Assembly: GCF_033439725.1 (NCBI RefSeq)
Contig: NW_026944386.1
Coordinates: 3,038,001 to 3,102,000 of the forward strand
Direction: 5' to 3'
Origin: Neurospora tetraspora
Taxonomy: Eukaryota; Ascomycota; Sordariomycetes; Sordariales; Sordariaceae
Length of the DNA stretch: 64,000 nucleotides
Part shown: positions 11,141 to 22,698 of the stretch, one piece after another
Position numbering within the stretch: position 1 is the first letter of the stretch
Layout: each line of letters opens with the position of its first letter
Translations under genes and position numbers: made by a program
Notes under the pieces: model-generated
What the model saw: only the letters and a program-made list of their open reading frames with translations
Told to the model about the DNA's origin: nothing
Database searches by the model: none

Positions 11141-12195
11141 TTAACCAGGGGGAAGCTGGCTGGCATCAACGACGTCATCGGCCTCCTTCACATGGGTCTC
11201 CTCGCCGTGCTCGTAGAGAGGAGAGCGGGGAAGGGCCATGAGACCGGTACGGGCAGACTCAAGAATGCCGAAGGGGGCAATGAGCTTGAGGAAGGAGTCG
11301 ATCCTGACGGGCTTCGCGGAGCTGTGATAGAGTTTTAGTAAACCTGACAATAGCGTGAGACTAGGGGGTTATTTCAAACTTACACTTCGACAATGCAGCT
11401 GTTAGTGCTAATATCCAATACCTTGCCGCCGAACTGGTGGGTGAAGTATGTGATGCTCTTGAGATGCTCATGCTTGTGCCTCAACGCCTCGCTGGCAATC
11501 ATGCGGCTGGGGTGGAAGTCCTTGGCAGTCTCCTCCAGGCTGTGCTCGCCGCCATTCTCGAGCTTGCCGGCCTCGCCCTCGGTGGCCTCGGCGGTGATCT
11601 CGCGGTGGTGAGCGAGAAGCTCCTCGAAGTACTCGGGACCGAGAATGTTGATCTTGGCCAAGAGCAACTCTCTCTGCACGAGAGCGGCCTTGCTGTAGTC
11701 GAGAACGGCCCAGACGGGGACCAAGTCCTCCAACTGCCTGCGCGCCTGCTCGACGACACCGTCCTGACCGGTCAGGACGATGGTCATGCGGGAGAGGTCA
11801 TCAACCTCGGTGTTGCAGACAACGAGCGAGTCGATGTTGAAGCCTCTGGCGGCCAGAATACCCGAGACGCGCGACAGCACACCGGGCTCGTTCTGGACCA
11901 AGCAGTTCAGGATGTGACGCTTGGGAGGGGCGAGCGAGGGGGAAGGAGTCTCGTAGAGGATGTTGGAAACGGCGGCCTGGGCGGACGACCAAGCAGGAGG
12001 GGCGTCGGCAGCGGGAAGAGGCGCATGGCGGCGACGGATGGCCTTGTAGGCAATGGCAGAGGTCGAGCTGCTGTGGGAGCTGTACCGGACGCCAATGGCC
12101 GCCGGAAGAGACTGCCGGGCGACGGGAGCGGCATCCCTTGCCTTCGCCGATATCCGGCGCAACGGCGCGGACATCACGAGGCTGCGAGACGCCAT
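11141..12195 (-). CDS. ilv6: acetolactate synthase regulatory (small) subunit, Ilv6 homologue
   Basis: Exons 12195-11384 and 11321-11141 encode 330 aa. It binds and activates the catalytic acetolactate synthase subunit and confers valine feedback inhibition at the first common step of branched-chain amino acid synthesis, in mitochondria. The first 50 residues are basic and hydroxylated with no acidic run, a matrix presequence. An ACT domain covers about residues 93-165 (HILNCLVQNEPGVLSRVSGIL...), followed by the C-terminal regulatory domain. An acidic insertion (EATEGEAGKLENGGEHSLEE) sits between the two halves of that domain, as in other fungal Ilv6 proteins. The acceptor ATCACAG is the one giving EVSAKPVRIDSF in frame. 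The symbol follows the yeast orthologue. Confidence 0.95.
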
Positions 12196-13243
12196 GGTCG
12201 TCGCGAGTGTGATGTATAGAGAGAGCGGAAGATGCTTCACTGCCCCTCGTGCGAATCAATCCGGAGCCGACGAGTAACGGATGCTGCGGTGGTGGTGAGC
12301 TGGGGGGGTGTACAGATGGAGGTATGGGATGGATTGGAGGATAGCTACGAGGTCAGGAAATGGATGGATCAAACCCACTGGATATGTTTTCACCAGCCGC
12401 TAGTGACTCACCCGAGAATCGGAGCTCGATGGAGGATCAGTGATTAACACAGGGCTCTAGACGTGGCTCCAGGCCTTCGTTGCTAGCGGGATGCACTGAC
12501 GATGTGACCGATGTGACCGCCGATTGTGGAGGCCGACATGGATTGACCAATGTAAAAGAGAGGAGGGTGCTGCCGTCGGGTCTTTGTTCAACCCAGCTTA
12601 TCGGTATCGTAGCTTGACGAAGTCGGCAAGCCATTGAGACAGTCAGCAGATTGTCTCAGCCATGTTGGCCTAACATGTAATGATATGACCATTGTATTCA
12701 GATAGAAAGTGGAAAAGTCGAAACCGGAGCGCAGACATCCAAAATCGGTGTTGCTCAACGTCTGAAAGATCCGTCGACCAACTGTACTTTCCAGAAATTC
12801 AACCCGGACTGGACGCCGTGCACCTCCATGGCCCGACGAAACTTGAGGTGCCGCTTCCACTTCTGCAATCCCATCCCGTCTGCAGGCCAAAGACCCACAG
12901 CGATGTTGGGTCCAACTGGAAAAGCCAATCATAGTCGAACTTGGCGCTGGCCAGGGCGCGCCCAACGCTCCACGTCTCGCAGCCTCGTGGATTTTTACGA
13001 GTCTCCACAGCCAACCCTTTCCCTTTGACGGGACAAGCTTGAACGTCTCATGCACGGGCTGGTGTCTTCAAAGGTCACGGTCCAACTCCAACCGGTCACA
13101 TCGCCTTCAAAGAAAGTTCAACATTTACTTACTAGACATCCACTGATCAATCCTATTCTTCGACGCCACAAACCACGCCTCGATTAGCAGCAATTCGACG
13201 CAGTTAACAACCCAACCCGCTACCCGACCAAATCGATCCAAAG
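12196..13243. other. divergent promoter region, ALS subunit gene / KHDC4-like gene
   Basis: About 1.05 kb with no supportable gene between divergent starts. It contains one perfect TGACTCA (listed separately) closer to the ALS subunit gene. Confidence 0.55.
12404..12410 (+). promoter_or_regulatory. CPC-1/Gcn4-type element upstream of the ALS subunit gene
   Basis: A perfect TGACTCA, 209 bases upstream of the regulatory-subunit ATG (which reads leftward) and over 800 bases from the KH-domain gene. ILV genes are classic targets of general amino-acid control in fungi, so it more likely serves the left-hand gene. Confidence 0.55.
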
Positions 13244-15318
13244 ATGGACGACGCAGAACGCCGCAGCGCGAAGCGCTCTCGCTTTGACCAAACCGAGCCC
13301 GAACCCAAGAGAGTATCACGCTTCGACCGCCGGTCTCGTTCTCCTCCTGCGAGGAAGCCGGACTCCGGTCGGGATCGCGACCGCAGCCCTCTTTCGAAAC
13401 CCCGTGATAGCGCGACTCCCGATTCCACAAAGCCAGCAGTTGACCCTGCTGCCGCCGCTGGTATGCCTTTATCTCACTACTCCGAGGCCTGCAAGATGAA
13501 CTGTCGCTAACCATTCTGTAGCTGCCGCTGCCGCACGAATCCAAGCCCAGCTTCAGGCTCGCAAAGGAATCCAACACGTCGATGTCCCCCCCGTTCGATC
13601 TGCCGGTACTAGAGAGGGCAGTGTCCCCGCGAACATCAACGGAGAGATGTACATTTCCGATGGAGACTTCATCAAGGATATCGAGGTCAACGATCTTCGC
13701 AACAGATATCTTCTGACAAAGGGCTCGACCCAGAAAATGGTAATTACCCCTTGGTTAACCCACTGATCACATGTCAGCTCTCGCAAGGCCGCATGTCTTG
13801 TGGCCTTCTCCGTTGATGCTGTACAATCTTGTGCGGGATACTCTTGCTTACAGGAGGCACGATAGCTCGCGCAGGGCCATCCACATTTGCAACTGCTGAC
13901 CTTGGCTGCTTGAATATAGATCAAAGATGAGACTGGTGCCGGTATGCCCGCCTTTATACACGTTATGCTTGGAGAACTGTTCATTGACCGTTTTCTTTTC
14001 AAGATGTCACCACTCGCGGTAGCTACTACCCAGACAAGAGCATGTCTACACCCGCGGTATGTGACTTCTTTTCGAGACTGGCCTACAAATGCTCATCGCT
14101 AACGTACTTGACTTCAGAACCCCCCGCTGTATTTGCATGTCACGAGCACGACCAAGGAAGGTTTGGAAAAGGCCGTCGCCAAAATCGAAGAAATGATGAA
14201 ACAGGAACTTCCCCAACTCGTTGACGAACGTCGTTTCCGCCGCAGGGACCAGGAACAGGTCGAACGTGATGAATACGGTCGTGTAAGTTTGAAGCCCCCT
14301 CAGCTATGTCGACTGGGGCTAACGTGTCTACAAGCGCAAATGGCCGGAAGAGAGAATCCCCATCAATCTTGAACCCGTCCCAGGATTCAACCTCCGCGCC
14401 CAGGTGGTTGGCCATGGTGGCGCTTACGTCAAGCATATCCAGCAGGAGACTGGCTGCCGTGTCCAAATCAAGGGCCGTGGCTCCGGTTACATTGAGGCAT
14501 CAACAGGCCGCGAGAGCGACGACGACATGTATTTGCATGTCGCTGGGCCCGATCCCAAGATGGTGGAGAAAGCCAAGGAGCTTTGCGAGGACCTGATGGA
14601 GAACGTTAAGCAGCAGTATGAAGAGTTCAAGAGCCGTCCGCCCCGCCAGTACAACGGTCCCAGGGATTACCGTGATCGGGAGCGGGAGCCCAGAGGTGGC
14701 GACTCTTACCATGGGCGTGGCTACAACAACAACAACAGAGATCACCATCATGGCGGGCACCACGACAACAGCCACCACAGCAGCTACAACAACTCGCCTG
14801 CTCCTGGTGGTGGCCCTTCGGTCGCGCCCCCTACTCCTACGGCTCCTGCCGCGGCCACGACGGATTATGCTGCCCAATATGCCCAATACTACGGCGGCGC
14901 TGCCGCTGCTGATCCTTATGCTGCAGCTGGTGCGGCTGACCCATATGCCGCATATGGTGGCTATCAAGCGTAAGTGAATTCCGACCTTCGAAAGTGATAG
15001 CTTGCTAATGGTTTTAATAGCTATGTCCAACTTTATCAACAGTGGTATGCCGCTCAGGCTGGACAGGTAACTCCTGCTGCTGCGGCTACTGGTGTCCCCG
15101 GTGCCCCCGGTGCTTCGGCATCTCCTCCACCTCCGCCTCCTACTGAAGCAGCCCCCCCTCCGCCCCCTCCCCCATCGTCTGCTGCCCCTCCCCCACCTCC
15201 GCCTGGCGGTCCTCCCGGAATGTCTGGTGGCTATAACGCGGTATGTAAAGCTCCATGTCATGACTATCACAGGCTTAAACTAACCTTCTTTCAGGTCCCC
15301 CCGCCCCCTGGCCTCTAA
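13244..15318 (+). CDS. KH-domain RNA-binding protein, KHDC4/BLOM7-like
   Basis: Eight exons: 13244-13460, 13522-13739, 13920-13941, 14004-14056, 14118-14282, 14335-14969, 15021-15240 and 15295-15318, encoding 517 aa. Exon 3 is only 22 nt. The N-terminus is basic and rich in Arg, Ser and Pro, with RSRFD/RSRSP motifs as in splicing proteins. Two KH-type modules follow. The first runs through exons 2-5 (NDLRNRYLLTKGSTQKMIKDETGA...). The second, in exon 6, has the GHGGAYVKHIQQETGCRVQIKG core, with GHGG where canonical KH domains have GXXG. The C-terminus is His/Asn/Gly-rich, then Tyr/Ala-rich, then poly-proline. Human KHDC4 binds the spliceosome and affects splice-site choice, so a nuclear pre-mRNA role is inferred. 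Confidence 0.88.
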
Positions 15319-16446
15319 AATTGGAACGTTGACGACATTAGCAGCTCAGAAAGCCAGCGAGTGCTTAGGCTTAGTGTTTAGCCTTACATTCTCTTACAGC
15401 TGATGCTTCGGCAGGGATACGAACTCCAAAGAAGATAAAAAGAAATTGGCTTAAGCCAAGGGTAAAGATTGTTGTTCATTGTTCAGGATTATCTCATCAC
15501 ACTAGGCTGCTGCCCAGACGAGGGCCGATTAATTCTTATAAAACATGACGAAGTGGTGGCACACTGACTCATTACAATAGCGACGCAGTCCCCGATGAGT
15601 GATGTGGATAGGGGAGGCAATGTAAGACGTCTCTAAACGCTTCATTTTCTGTGACGTTTTGCCAACAATGCTGCACAGGTTTCTCTCTTTTCGGTATGTT
15701 ATGAGCGCATAGTTGGACTCGTCGGTTATAGAGATGCTGCTGTTATTGAAGTCTAGGTCCAGAAGTGGCGAAGAGTTTGAGACGGACGCTTGACCAGGTA
15801 GGTAGATGTTTGATTCGTTTGCTAAAACGATGTGCACAGTCAACATCCCCCGACCTTGTCTAAGTTCCGGGTTGATAGGGTTGAGTTGTTATGCTGATGA
15901 TTGGTACACTTGGTCGGCCTTTCATATCAATGCTTGCGCTTCAATATCTCTTTAAAGCTTCTATGCTTCTTTTCATGTAAGTGTCTACAGCTAAAGGGTG
16001 GTAACAAGACTTCTGCAGAGGAGAGTCAGCACACAAGAAAACAAATAGGGAATAAGGAATGCATGTTAACTAGACCACTGGTCGAATTGCTGTCGTTGTG
16101 AACGGCCTCGTGCTTGTGATAATAGCAACAACAGCTTCAAAATGATATGGAGGTAACGGGTACCTGAAGCAACAGAAGACAACCCCTGAAATTCACAATG
16201 AGGTCTCCCTGCCGCCCGCGTTTCGGTCTCCACTCAAGCTCCTGTGTGGCCCACACCTGCCCGTAGCTTCGGCTTGGCATTACGTCCGTTCACATTTCCC
16301 CAAACGGGACACAAGCGGGAGTTCCAGACTTCAACTCTTCTGAACTTCTTCAGAGTCTCGCCAGAGTCTTGTCAAAGACAGTTTGTCGAACAGCTAGGAA
16401 TCCGTTACAACCTGGTGATTATCTCTATGTCTTTGTTGAAGAGAAG
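15319..16446. other. intergenic, KHDC4-like gene 3' / TRAPPC13 5'
   Basis: 1.1 kb between two same-strand genes. No gene, tRNA or strong repeat seen. It should contain the 3' UTR of one and promoter of the other. Confidence 0.55.
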
Positions 16447-17881
16447 ATGAGTCACCAACGATTCCCTTCGCATGAGGTCAAGGAGCCGCATTCAGTGTCG
16501 CTCAAGGTGTTGAGGTAGGTTTAGTCGCCCGATGATTGATACCGTCGCATCTTTCCTATGTCTCTTTTATTCGAGTAGCTAATCCATCCGATCTTCAACT
16601 TCAAGGTTATCCCGACCGTCGCTGGTGCCGCAGTTCCCACTTCATCCTCCAGTGATTCCGCCGTCCTTGACCTCTCCCATAGCCGGCTCCGTGCCCGCAG
16701 CCCTTCCACAACGCCATTTACCACCCCTACCGGCATCGCTCGCGTATAGCCCGCTCGGTCCGATCAAGAAACACGGAGAAGAGGCACAGGGATCTGAAAG
16801 CGCAGGCGGCGAAAGGACAAGAGATGGATACTACAACACCGAGCCCTTCATCCTCTCTCCCATCGTCAACCTCCCACCCTCGTTCGGGTCTGCCTACGTA
16901 GGCGAGACGTTCAGCTGTACTCTATGCGCAAACCACAATGCTCCGCCGATCGGAGAGGGCGGCACCAGTGTGAAAAAGACGATCCGCGACGTCAAGATCG
17001 AAGCCGAGATGCAAACCCCTTCGGGGCAAACGACCAAGCTAGTCCTGGTTGATACAGCAGGGGATGATAACGCCGGGTCAGGGTCATCAGCAGCGAATAC
17101 CGACAACGACAACGCCATCATCACCAGTAGTAACGCCAGCGGGAGCGAAGACAACAATCAAACAACAGAGACACAGGCAGAAACAGAAACAGTAGCAACC
17201 CTCGACCTCCTCCCACCCAACACCACCCTCCAAAAGATCCTCAACTTCGGTCTCAAAGAGGAAGGAACCCACGTCCTAGGCGTCACGGTATCGTACTACG
17301 AGGCCACCGAGACCAGCGGGCGCACGAGGGCGTTTCGGAAGATGTACCAGTTCATCTGCAAGCCGTCGCTGATTGTTAGGACGAAAGCCGGGCCTTTGCC
17401 TTCTTTGCCTCCTGGTAAAGCGGGGAAAAGGAGGAGGAGGAGATGGGTGCTGGAAGCACAGTTGGAGAATTGTTCTGAGGATGCGATTCTTTTGGAGAAG
17501 GTCAAGCTGGCGGAGGTGCAGAGGGGGTTGAAGTGGAGGGATTGTAATTGGGCGGGGATAGGGGTAGGTGGTCAGGGGGAAACAACAACTACCGGTGAGG
17601 GGGAGAAGGGGATCTCTCAACAAGGTCATGGTCAAGGTCCTCCTCGACGACCGTTTTTGCACCCGGGGGAGTCGGAACAATTGTGCTTTATAATTGAAGA
17701 GAAAGATGGAGGAGGAGGAGACGGAGCCGAACAAGGGGGAGAAGAGGAGGCGGTTGAGGTCGAGGAGAAGAATGGGAGAATAGAGTTTGGAGTCATGGCG
17801 CTGGCGTGGAGGACGGAGATGGGTAATAGGGGGTCGTTGTTGACGCTGAAATTGGGAACTAAACATGTCAAGCCTCGATGA
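16447..17881 (+). CDS. TRAPPC13-like trafficking complex subunit (DUF974)
   Basis: Exons 16447-16514 and 16606-17881 encode 447 aa. Exon 1 (23 codons) carries the family start HSVSLKVLR, and the spliced product continues LSRPSLVPQ, matching the HSVALKVMRL.RP.L opening of TRAPPC13; exon 2 alone has no ATG at its beginning. Later conserved blocks are VGETFSCTLCANH and the beta-sandwich segment ending TLKLGTKHVKPR. Family members belong to the TRAPP tethering complex (Rab GEF for Golgi and autophagy traffic). Three low-complexity insertions interrupt the fold: a Ser/Asn/Thr/Glu run near 17050-17200, a Gly-rich patch near 17550-17640, and an acidic Glu/Gly run near 17700-17780. Confidence 0.88.
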
Positions 17882-17900
17882 TAGCGGTAGCGGTAGGCCG

Positions 17901-17918
17901 CTGGCTGGCTGGCTGGCT
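17901..17918. repeat. (CTGG) tetranucleotide repeat
   Basis: About four and a half CTGG units directly after the TRAPPC13 stop, followed by GAGT repeats. Confidence 0.8.
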
Positions 17919-18682
17919 GAGTGAGTGAGGTGAGACCGCGGGATGAAAAGTGTGGTGGGAGTGGTGTTTGGGATATAGTACTACGGCTAGCTTTCCCGTC
18001 GAGCGGGATTCCATGCTTTGCCTCGATTACATATCCTTTCTTGTCCCACCATGAATAGGTTGCTGCTAGGGTGGAAAAGGCGGAAACACTGATGATGAGT
18101 GCCATGCAGATTGCCTGTTTACTTCTGTTCTAGCAAGGTATTTTGTTACGTACGACGGGATGTGTGCTACTAGCCAGTGGCGTCGGTAAATGGCGGGTAG
18201 ATGCTATCGACGGAGTACATTATCTCGCTCTTGCGGTGAACACGGTGAGCCGTTCAATCTCTCTGCGTGTCTTTCTTTCTCCCGTCTTGAGATCCTCTAT
18301 TCCAAACATTCCGGCTTTCTATGTACGAATCCCGGAAACTTCAAGAGACAAATTCAAACAAAGATACCCTCCCTCAAAACACCGCCGAACCGTATTTGTT
18401 TGACAGGGAGTTTATGTTCTCCCCCGCGATATCGGTTCCCATGCCTTCGGGTATGTAGCTCTACTCCGGACGTCTTTCTCATTCAAACATCCCAACTGTC
18501 AGGAACGTAGTATAACCATGGCCCATGCAACGGGGTCCTACCTAGATACAATCCAATGATGTATCCTGGCGAGTCCCATTCAGTGCTGCCTTTTCGTCAG
18601 GGTTCTCACATTCCAGGGCCCAGGGACGGGCGATTTCTCAACTTGAAACCCACCACCCGCTTATGTCCGAGAAGTCTACCTG

Positions 18683-18724
18683 GTCAAATCAAGTCAAGTC
18701 AAGTCAAGTCAAATCAAGTCAAGT
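18683..18724. repeat. (GTCAA/AGTCA) pentanucleotide repeat
   Basis: Eight near-perfect units of GTCAA, two of them carrying an A in place of G (GTCAAATCAA). It is a microsatellite, not a CRISPR array, since there are no spacers. Confidence 0.85.
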
Positions 18725-19049
18725 GAATTGATGTATGTTCGCTGATTTACAAATCTCTCCTTCTTTTCTGCGTACACATATGTGTATGATGCTTACGCAT
18801 GAAAGAGAAGCAAGCGTGTTATTGAGTTGTTGTTTAGTACTTTGCGCTTTTTGACCGCTTTTGTTTTTCCATTTGTTAGTACCAACGCAACTAATTGCGA
18901 AGCACCGTTAAGGAGCTAAGTAGGCCTCGAGGTAAGGTAAGGTAGGTTTCAGAGGCTTCTGAAAGAAAGTATCAAGACTGTTAATGGCTGATGCAAGATG
19001 CGAAGCAGAAAGAACCCCCTGTCAGTAAGCAAACATAAAATGTCAAAGC

Positions 19050-19110
19050 CATGCCATACCATGCCATGCCAGCTCAGCATCAGCATCAGCATCAGCCTCA
19101 GCCTCAGCTT
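19050..19110. repeat. CCATG and CAGCAT/CAGCCT tandem repeats
   Basis: Three imperfect copies of CCATGC run into about six CAGCAT/CAGCCT hexamers. Non-coding context. Confidence 0.8.
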
Positions 19111-19470
19111 TTTGATTCTCTTTCTTCCTCCGGTGTTGTTCGTTCGTTCGTGTTTGAAAATGTAATCTGGAAATTGTAATGATGGAGGAACAAGGCGACG
19201 GGGCTGTGTACATACAGCCTCGAACTTGATACAACCTCACGTTAATGCCGTAATAATGCTCCGCCTTGCTGAATGGGAACAAAAAAGGGGGCGAGGGGGG
19301 ATGAAACAATGTCGTTGTTTACGATGACTTACATGACATGACATGAAGGTGTGAGCCTGTAAGCTGAAGTGAGGTGACACCACGCCATATTGCCATGTGG
19401 TATGATGAGGCTACTTTAAGAGGTGTTCTCTCTGGGGTAAAGCGGGAATTTTTTTGATCTTGCGGTGAAG

Positions 19471-19525
19471 AGAGGGAGACCGGGAGACCGGGAGAGGGGA
19501 CCCTGAGACCCTGAGACCCCGAGAC
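19471..19525. repeat. GAGACCGG / GAGACCCT tandem repeat
   Basis: Short purine-rich units GGGAGACC and CTGAGACC repeated about six times with drift. Confidence 0.75.
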
Positions 19526-19798
19526 TTCTGTTATAATGCTGGGGGTTTTTGTTATTTATTCCCAGTTATCTGAAATTCCAAAGGAGGTTTTCTTGTTCGA
19601 GACTTGAATATGAGGGTGGTAAGAGGGTGAGGTGAGGGTATAGTTGATGTTGTTATAGTGTAATGTCTAAATGACGGGTAGATAGGTAGGTATAACCAAA
19701 TATGAATAAAAAAAAATTATGATTCCGTCTCTCGTCCTGTTTGGCTTTGGCTGATCTTGGTTTCTGAGAAATCAATTTACTTTTTCCCTTCCCGTTTC

Positions 19799-19829
19799 TC
19801 GGACACACAAAGTAAATCGGACACACAAA
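19799..19829. repeat. 13-bp direct repeat TCGGACACACAAA
   Basis: Two identical copies at 19799-19811 and 19817-19829 separated by five bases. Confidence 0.8.
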
Positions 19830-22645
19830 ACCAAGATGAGTGCAAGCCCGGGCCCGCCGGCCGGCTATGTAATAGCAATTTGCTTTGTATATGTCGAGAC
19901 AAAATTATAGTACGTCGATCATAAGCTTATCTATGCTATATTTACTTTAACGTCTGTATGTACTTTGTACCCTTTTCTCCATATGCGGAGTTTTTGTTCC
20001 TGAATCATGATGATGATGATGGTGATTGTTGTTAAGATAAGTTTCGGGATGTTCCGGGTTTTTTTCTCATCTCTTTAATTATGTTGATATTGTACCATTA
20101 GTAGGCCAGGCTCCGTAATTCGCATGTAAAACTCGCTGCGAGGAAAAGGGAGCACAAAACGGGTTTGATTTTGTGCCCACTTACACATGTTGGCCCTCTT
20201 GTATTCAAGGTTGTACATCTTCTTTAAGACCTTCTTGTGTATCGTAACATTTCTGTTTCACCCTCTTCCCCCCTTCCGCCCGTTGTTCCCGAACAAAAAC
20301 GTTTTACGGTAAGGGGTCCTGGCTGGGGCAAAGGGGGATTGTGATACGGAAGCATGCCGGGGTAAGGGAAGCAAGCCCTGGTATTTTGGTGCCGCAGAAA
20401 AGCGGTTGTGCTAGGCATGGAAGTAGGTAGGGTGAAGAACCGTTGAAAATAATGGGAGGATATACGCAGGGGCAGTTTAGAGAGATCTCTGCTTTTTTTC
20501 GGGATCCATGCTTCCAGAATTTGACGAACCTGTATTGGTGATCTGTTGGGCACACAACTAACTACATCCTTGTGTCTGGTTTGTACCTCCCCGGTTTGGA
20601 TTCAAGTACAGTAGTTCTGGGATATGCGAGTTCCTGAAAAACGTAATAAACCGTAATCTAGAAGGGAGGCAAATATTCGGCGAGTCAAGCGGACCGATCG
20701 ATCTCGATGCTTGCTCCTTGACGAGGGTCAATGAGCTGCACTTCAAGAGTAATCCAGAAAACATGGGGTCCATCTCAGTAGATGGAGGACGGCGACCAGG
20801 TTTCTTCAACTGATGATGCTATTCCCGGAACTTACCATTTTCCATCCCCACAAAGCAGAGGACATCACGAGCCTCAACCACCTTGGTGGCCAGTCTAGTC
20901 CGGTTTTCGGTTGACGGACTCCAGAAAATATCAAGGTTGCATCCGATTATCTTGGTATTGCTCATGAGCGAAGCAGACAGAAGCCTTTGGGCTTTGGGCG
21001 AAGACTTCTGCTAACCTCCGTACAGTATGTACTTTTGGATGTGTGGCCTCTGTGTTCTCTTTTGTCGGCTTCTATGTGTGGAAAGCAATCAGCACCTAGA
21101 ATGGTAGCACATGCATGACAGGTCTTCAACCTGCGACACGGCCTTTTCGGCTAGATGTTCAGATGTTACGGTGGACGAGCCGCCGAGTCTCCGATTAGCC
21201 TCTGAAAAAGGGTTGGGAAGCCCGACGGGTAGTGGAAGAAGTTTGCCTGAGGAGCCGGCGGGCGTTTCATGGAATGGCTATCGGCAGCCATGGCCGAACC
21301 GAACGAACTGATGCTGTTGGGCTGCGATCATGTATCATGATGAATTCCCATACAGTACACGGATCTTCTCATCCACACCTGGCTTGCTGCTGGTGTGGGT
21401 CATTGCTCGATGCTAGGTTGTGTGTTGTATGGACGAGATATCATCCTGTCAGCAAATTGCTTCGAAGACACCGATTTGGAGACAAGAAAGTTGACCGGCC
21501 AGAAAAAGAGACCAGACAGAGAGAGAGGCTCAATCGAGCCCCTGCATCGTGACTGGACCTTTTCTGGGTCTGGTTACCCACTAAAGAGGACAACCCCTGA
21601 CTGTCCCTCAAGGGACTCATTCTCCCTGACAGGCTGACCGGCCGGCTTGCAAGCCATTCCCAAAAGGAACAGGAAAGGGGGGCCCGTTGAGGGCCGTTCA
21701 TTTGGGGATGGTGGAGAACATCACCAGAGGAGGGATCCATCCGATCCGTTTTCTGAGGAGAGAAAGCCTCCCGTCGATAGTTTGCGACTATTTCAGGTTC
21801 CAATTCTCCAGACCGACGAGCAAGCGGCGGGCAGCGGCCGTTCCAGGCTTTGCCTCGATGAGGCATCATCCCTCCAAAAGTTCTGGGGGTTGCATTCTGT
21901 GATGTTGAATCCATTGAGTGGCCATGAGGGTTCGAAAGCGACGTGACTTGCAGAGGCACACGACAGGTTCGGGCGTCATTCTGGGTGCCATGTGGCAGAC
22001 AGCTTTGGGTAACTTGTGGTCAGAAATCGGGTTCTTTGGCCCTTTGGTCCTACCTTGCACCGCAGTATCGACGCGTGCTTCAGATATGGAGATGGATCAT
22101 CATCAGTATGTGGCGCCTGTCGCCTAATCGTGAAGGAAAGAAGATGTCGCCATGAGGCACAGCACAGGCACGACATTATCACTGCTTGGTGGACTGTAAG
22201 TAATATGGCATCCATTCCTGCCATCGACCGATTCGGGCACGCTTTGGGGCACGATTTGGGGCCTAATCTAACCACGGAGATTCCGTATCTGGAGGCGTTG
22301 CTTTCTCAGGACCAGCCAACCCGTCGAGCCGTCGGGTTCCTAGGAGGTGACATGCACCTTTTGATCGGTCTCTTTTCTCGTTTGACACTCATCAACAACA
22401 AAGAGAGAGATGACTGATGGGCAGGTCCAAGATGGAAGATGGGACAAGCGATTGATCGATCGACGAGCTCCCCTCGTTTATCCTCGCCGAGCTCGCCTAC
22501 TCATCTACGGAACAGGTTGGTGCTGTCTTGCCTGTCTTTGGACCTGCAGCGATCGACAAGATTACTGCTGGTTCGTAAAGCGGAGGACCCTGACGCTCGC
22601 TGTTCTCCCTCGAGTCCCTCTTGTTCTACCGCTAATCCTTATTCC

Positions 22646-22698
22646 TGTCGGATTTATCCCCACGTCTTGGCTAGTATGACGTGGGGATAAATCCGACA
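22646..22698. repeat. perfect 21-bp inverted repeat (hairpin)
   Basis: The left arm 22646-22666 begins TGTCGGATTTATCCCC and the right arm 22678-22698 is its exact reverse complement; the loop is 11 bases. There are no mismatches over 21 bp. It lies in the gene-poor interval about 2.1 kb before the DENN gene. No coding role is seen. Confidence 0.92.

Noticed and set aside
11437-12219. 260-codon plus-strand open frame
   Set aside because: Antisense shadow of the ALS regulatory subunit.
18683-18724. Regular short repeats that could suggest CRISPR
   Set aside because: Units are contiguous 5-mers without spacers, in a eukaryotic context.
21927-21937. GGTTCGAAAGC resembling a tRNA B box
   Set aside because: No matching acceptor stem, anticodon arm or A box at the right distance.
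21441-21959. 172-codon minus-strand frame in the gene-poor interval
   Set aside because: No conserved motif, odd composition, overlapped by frames on the other strand, and no plausible splice partners.
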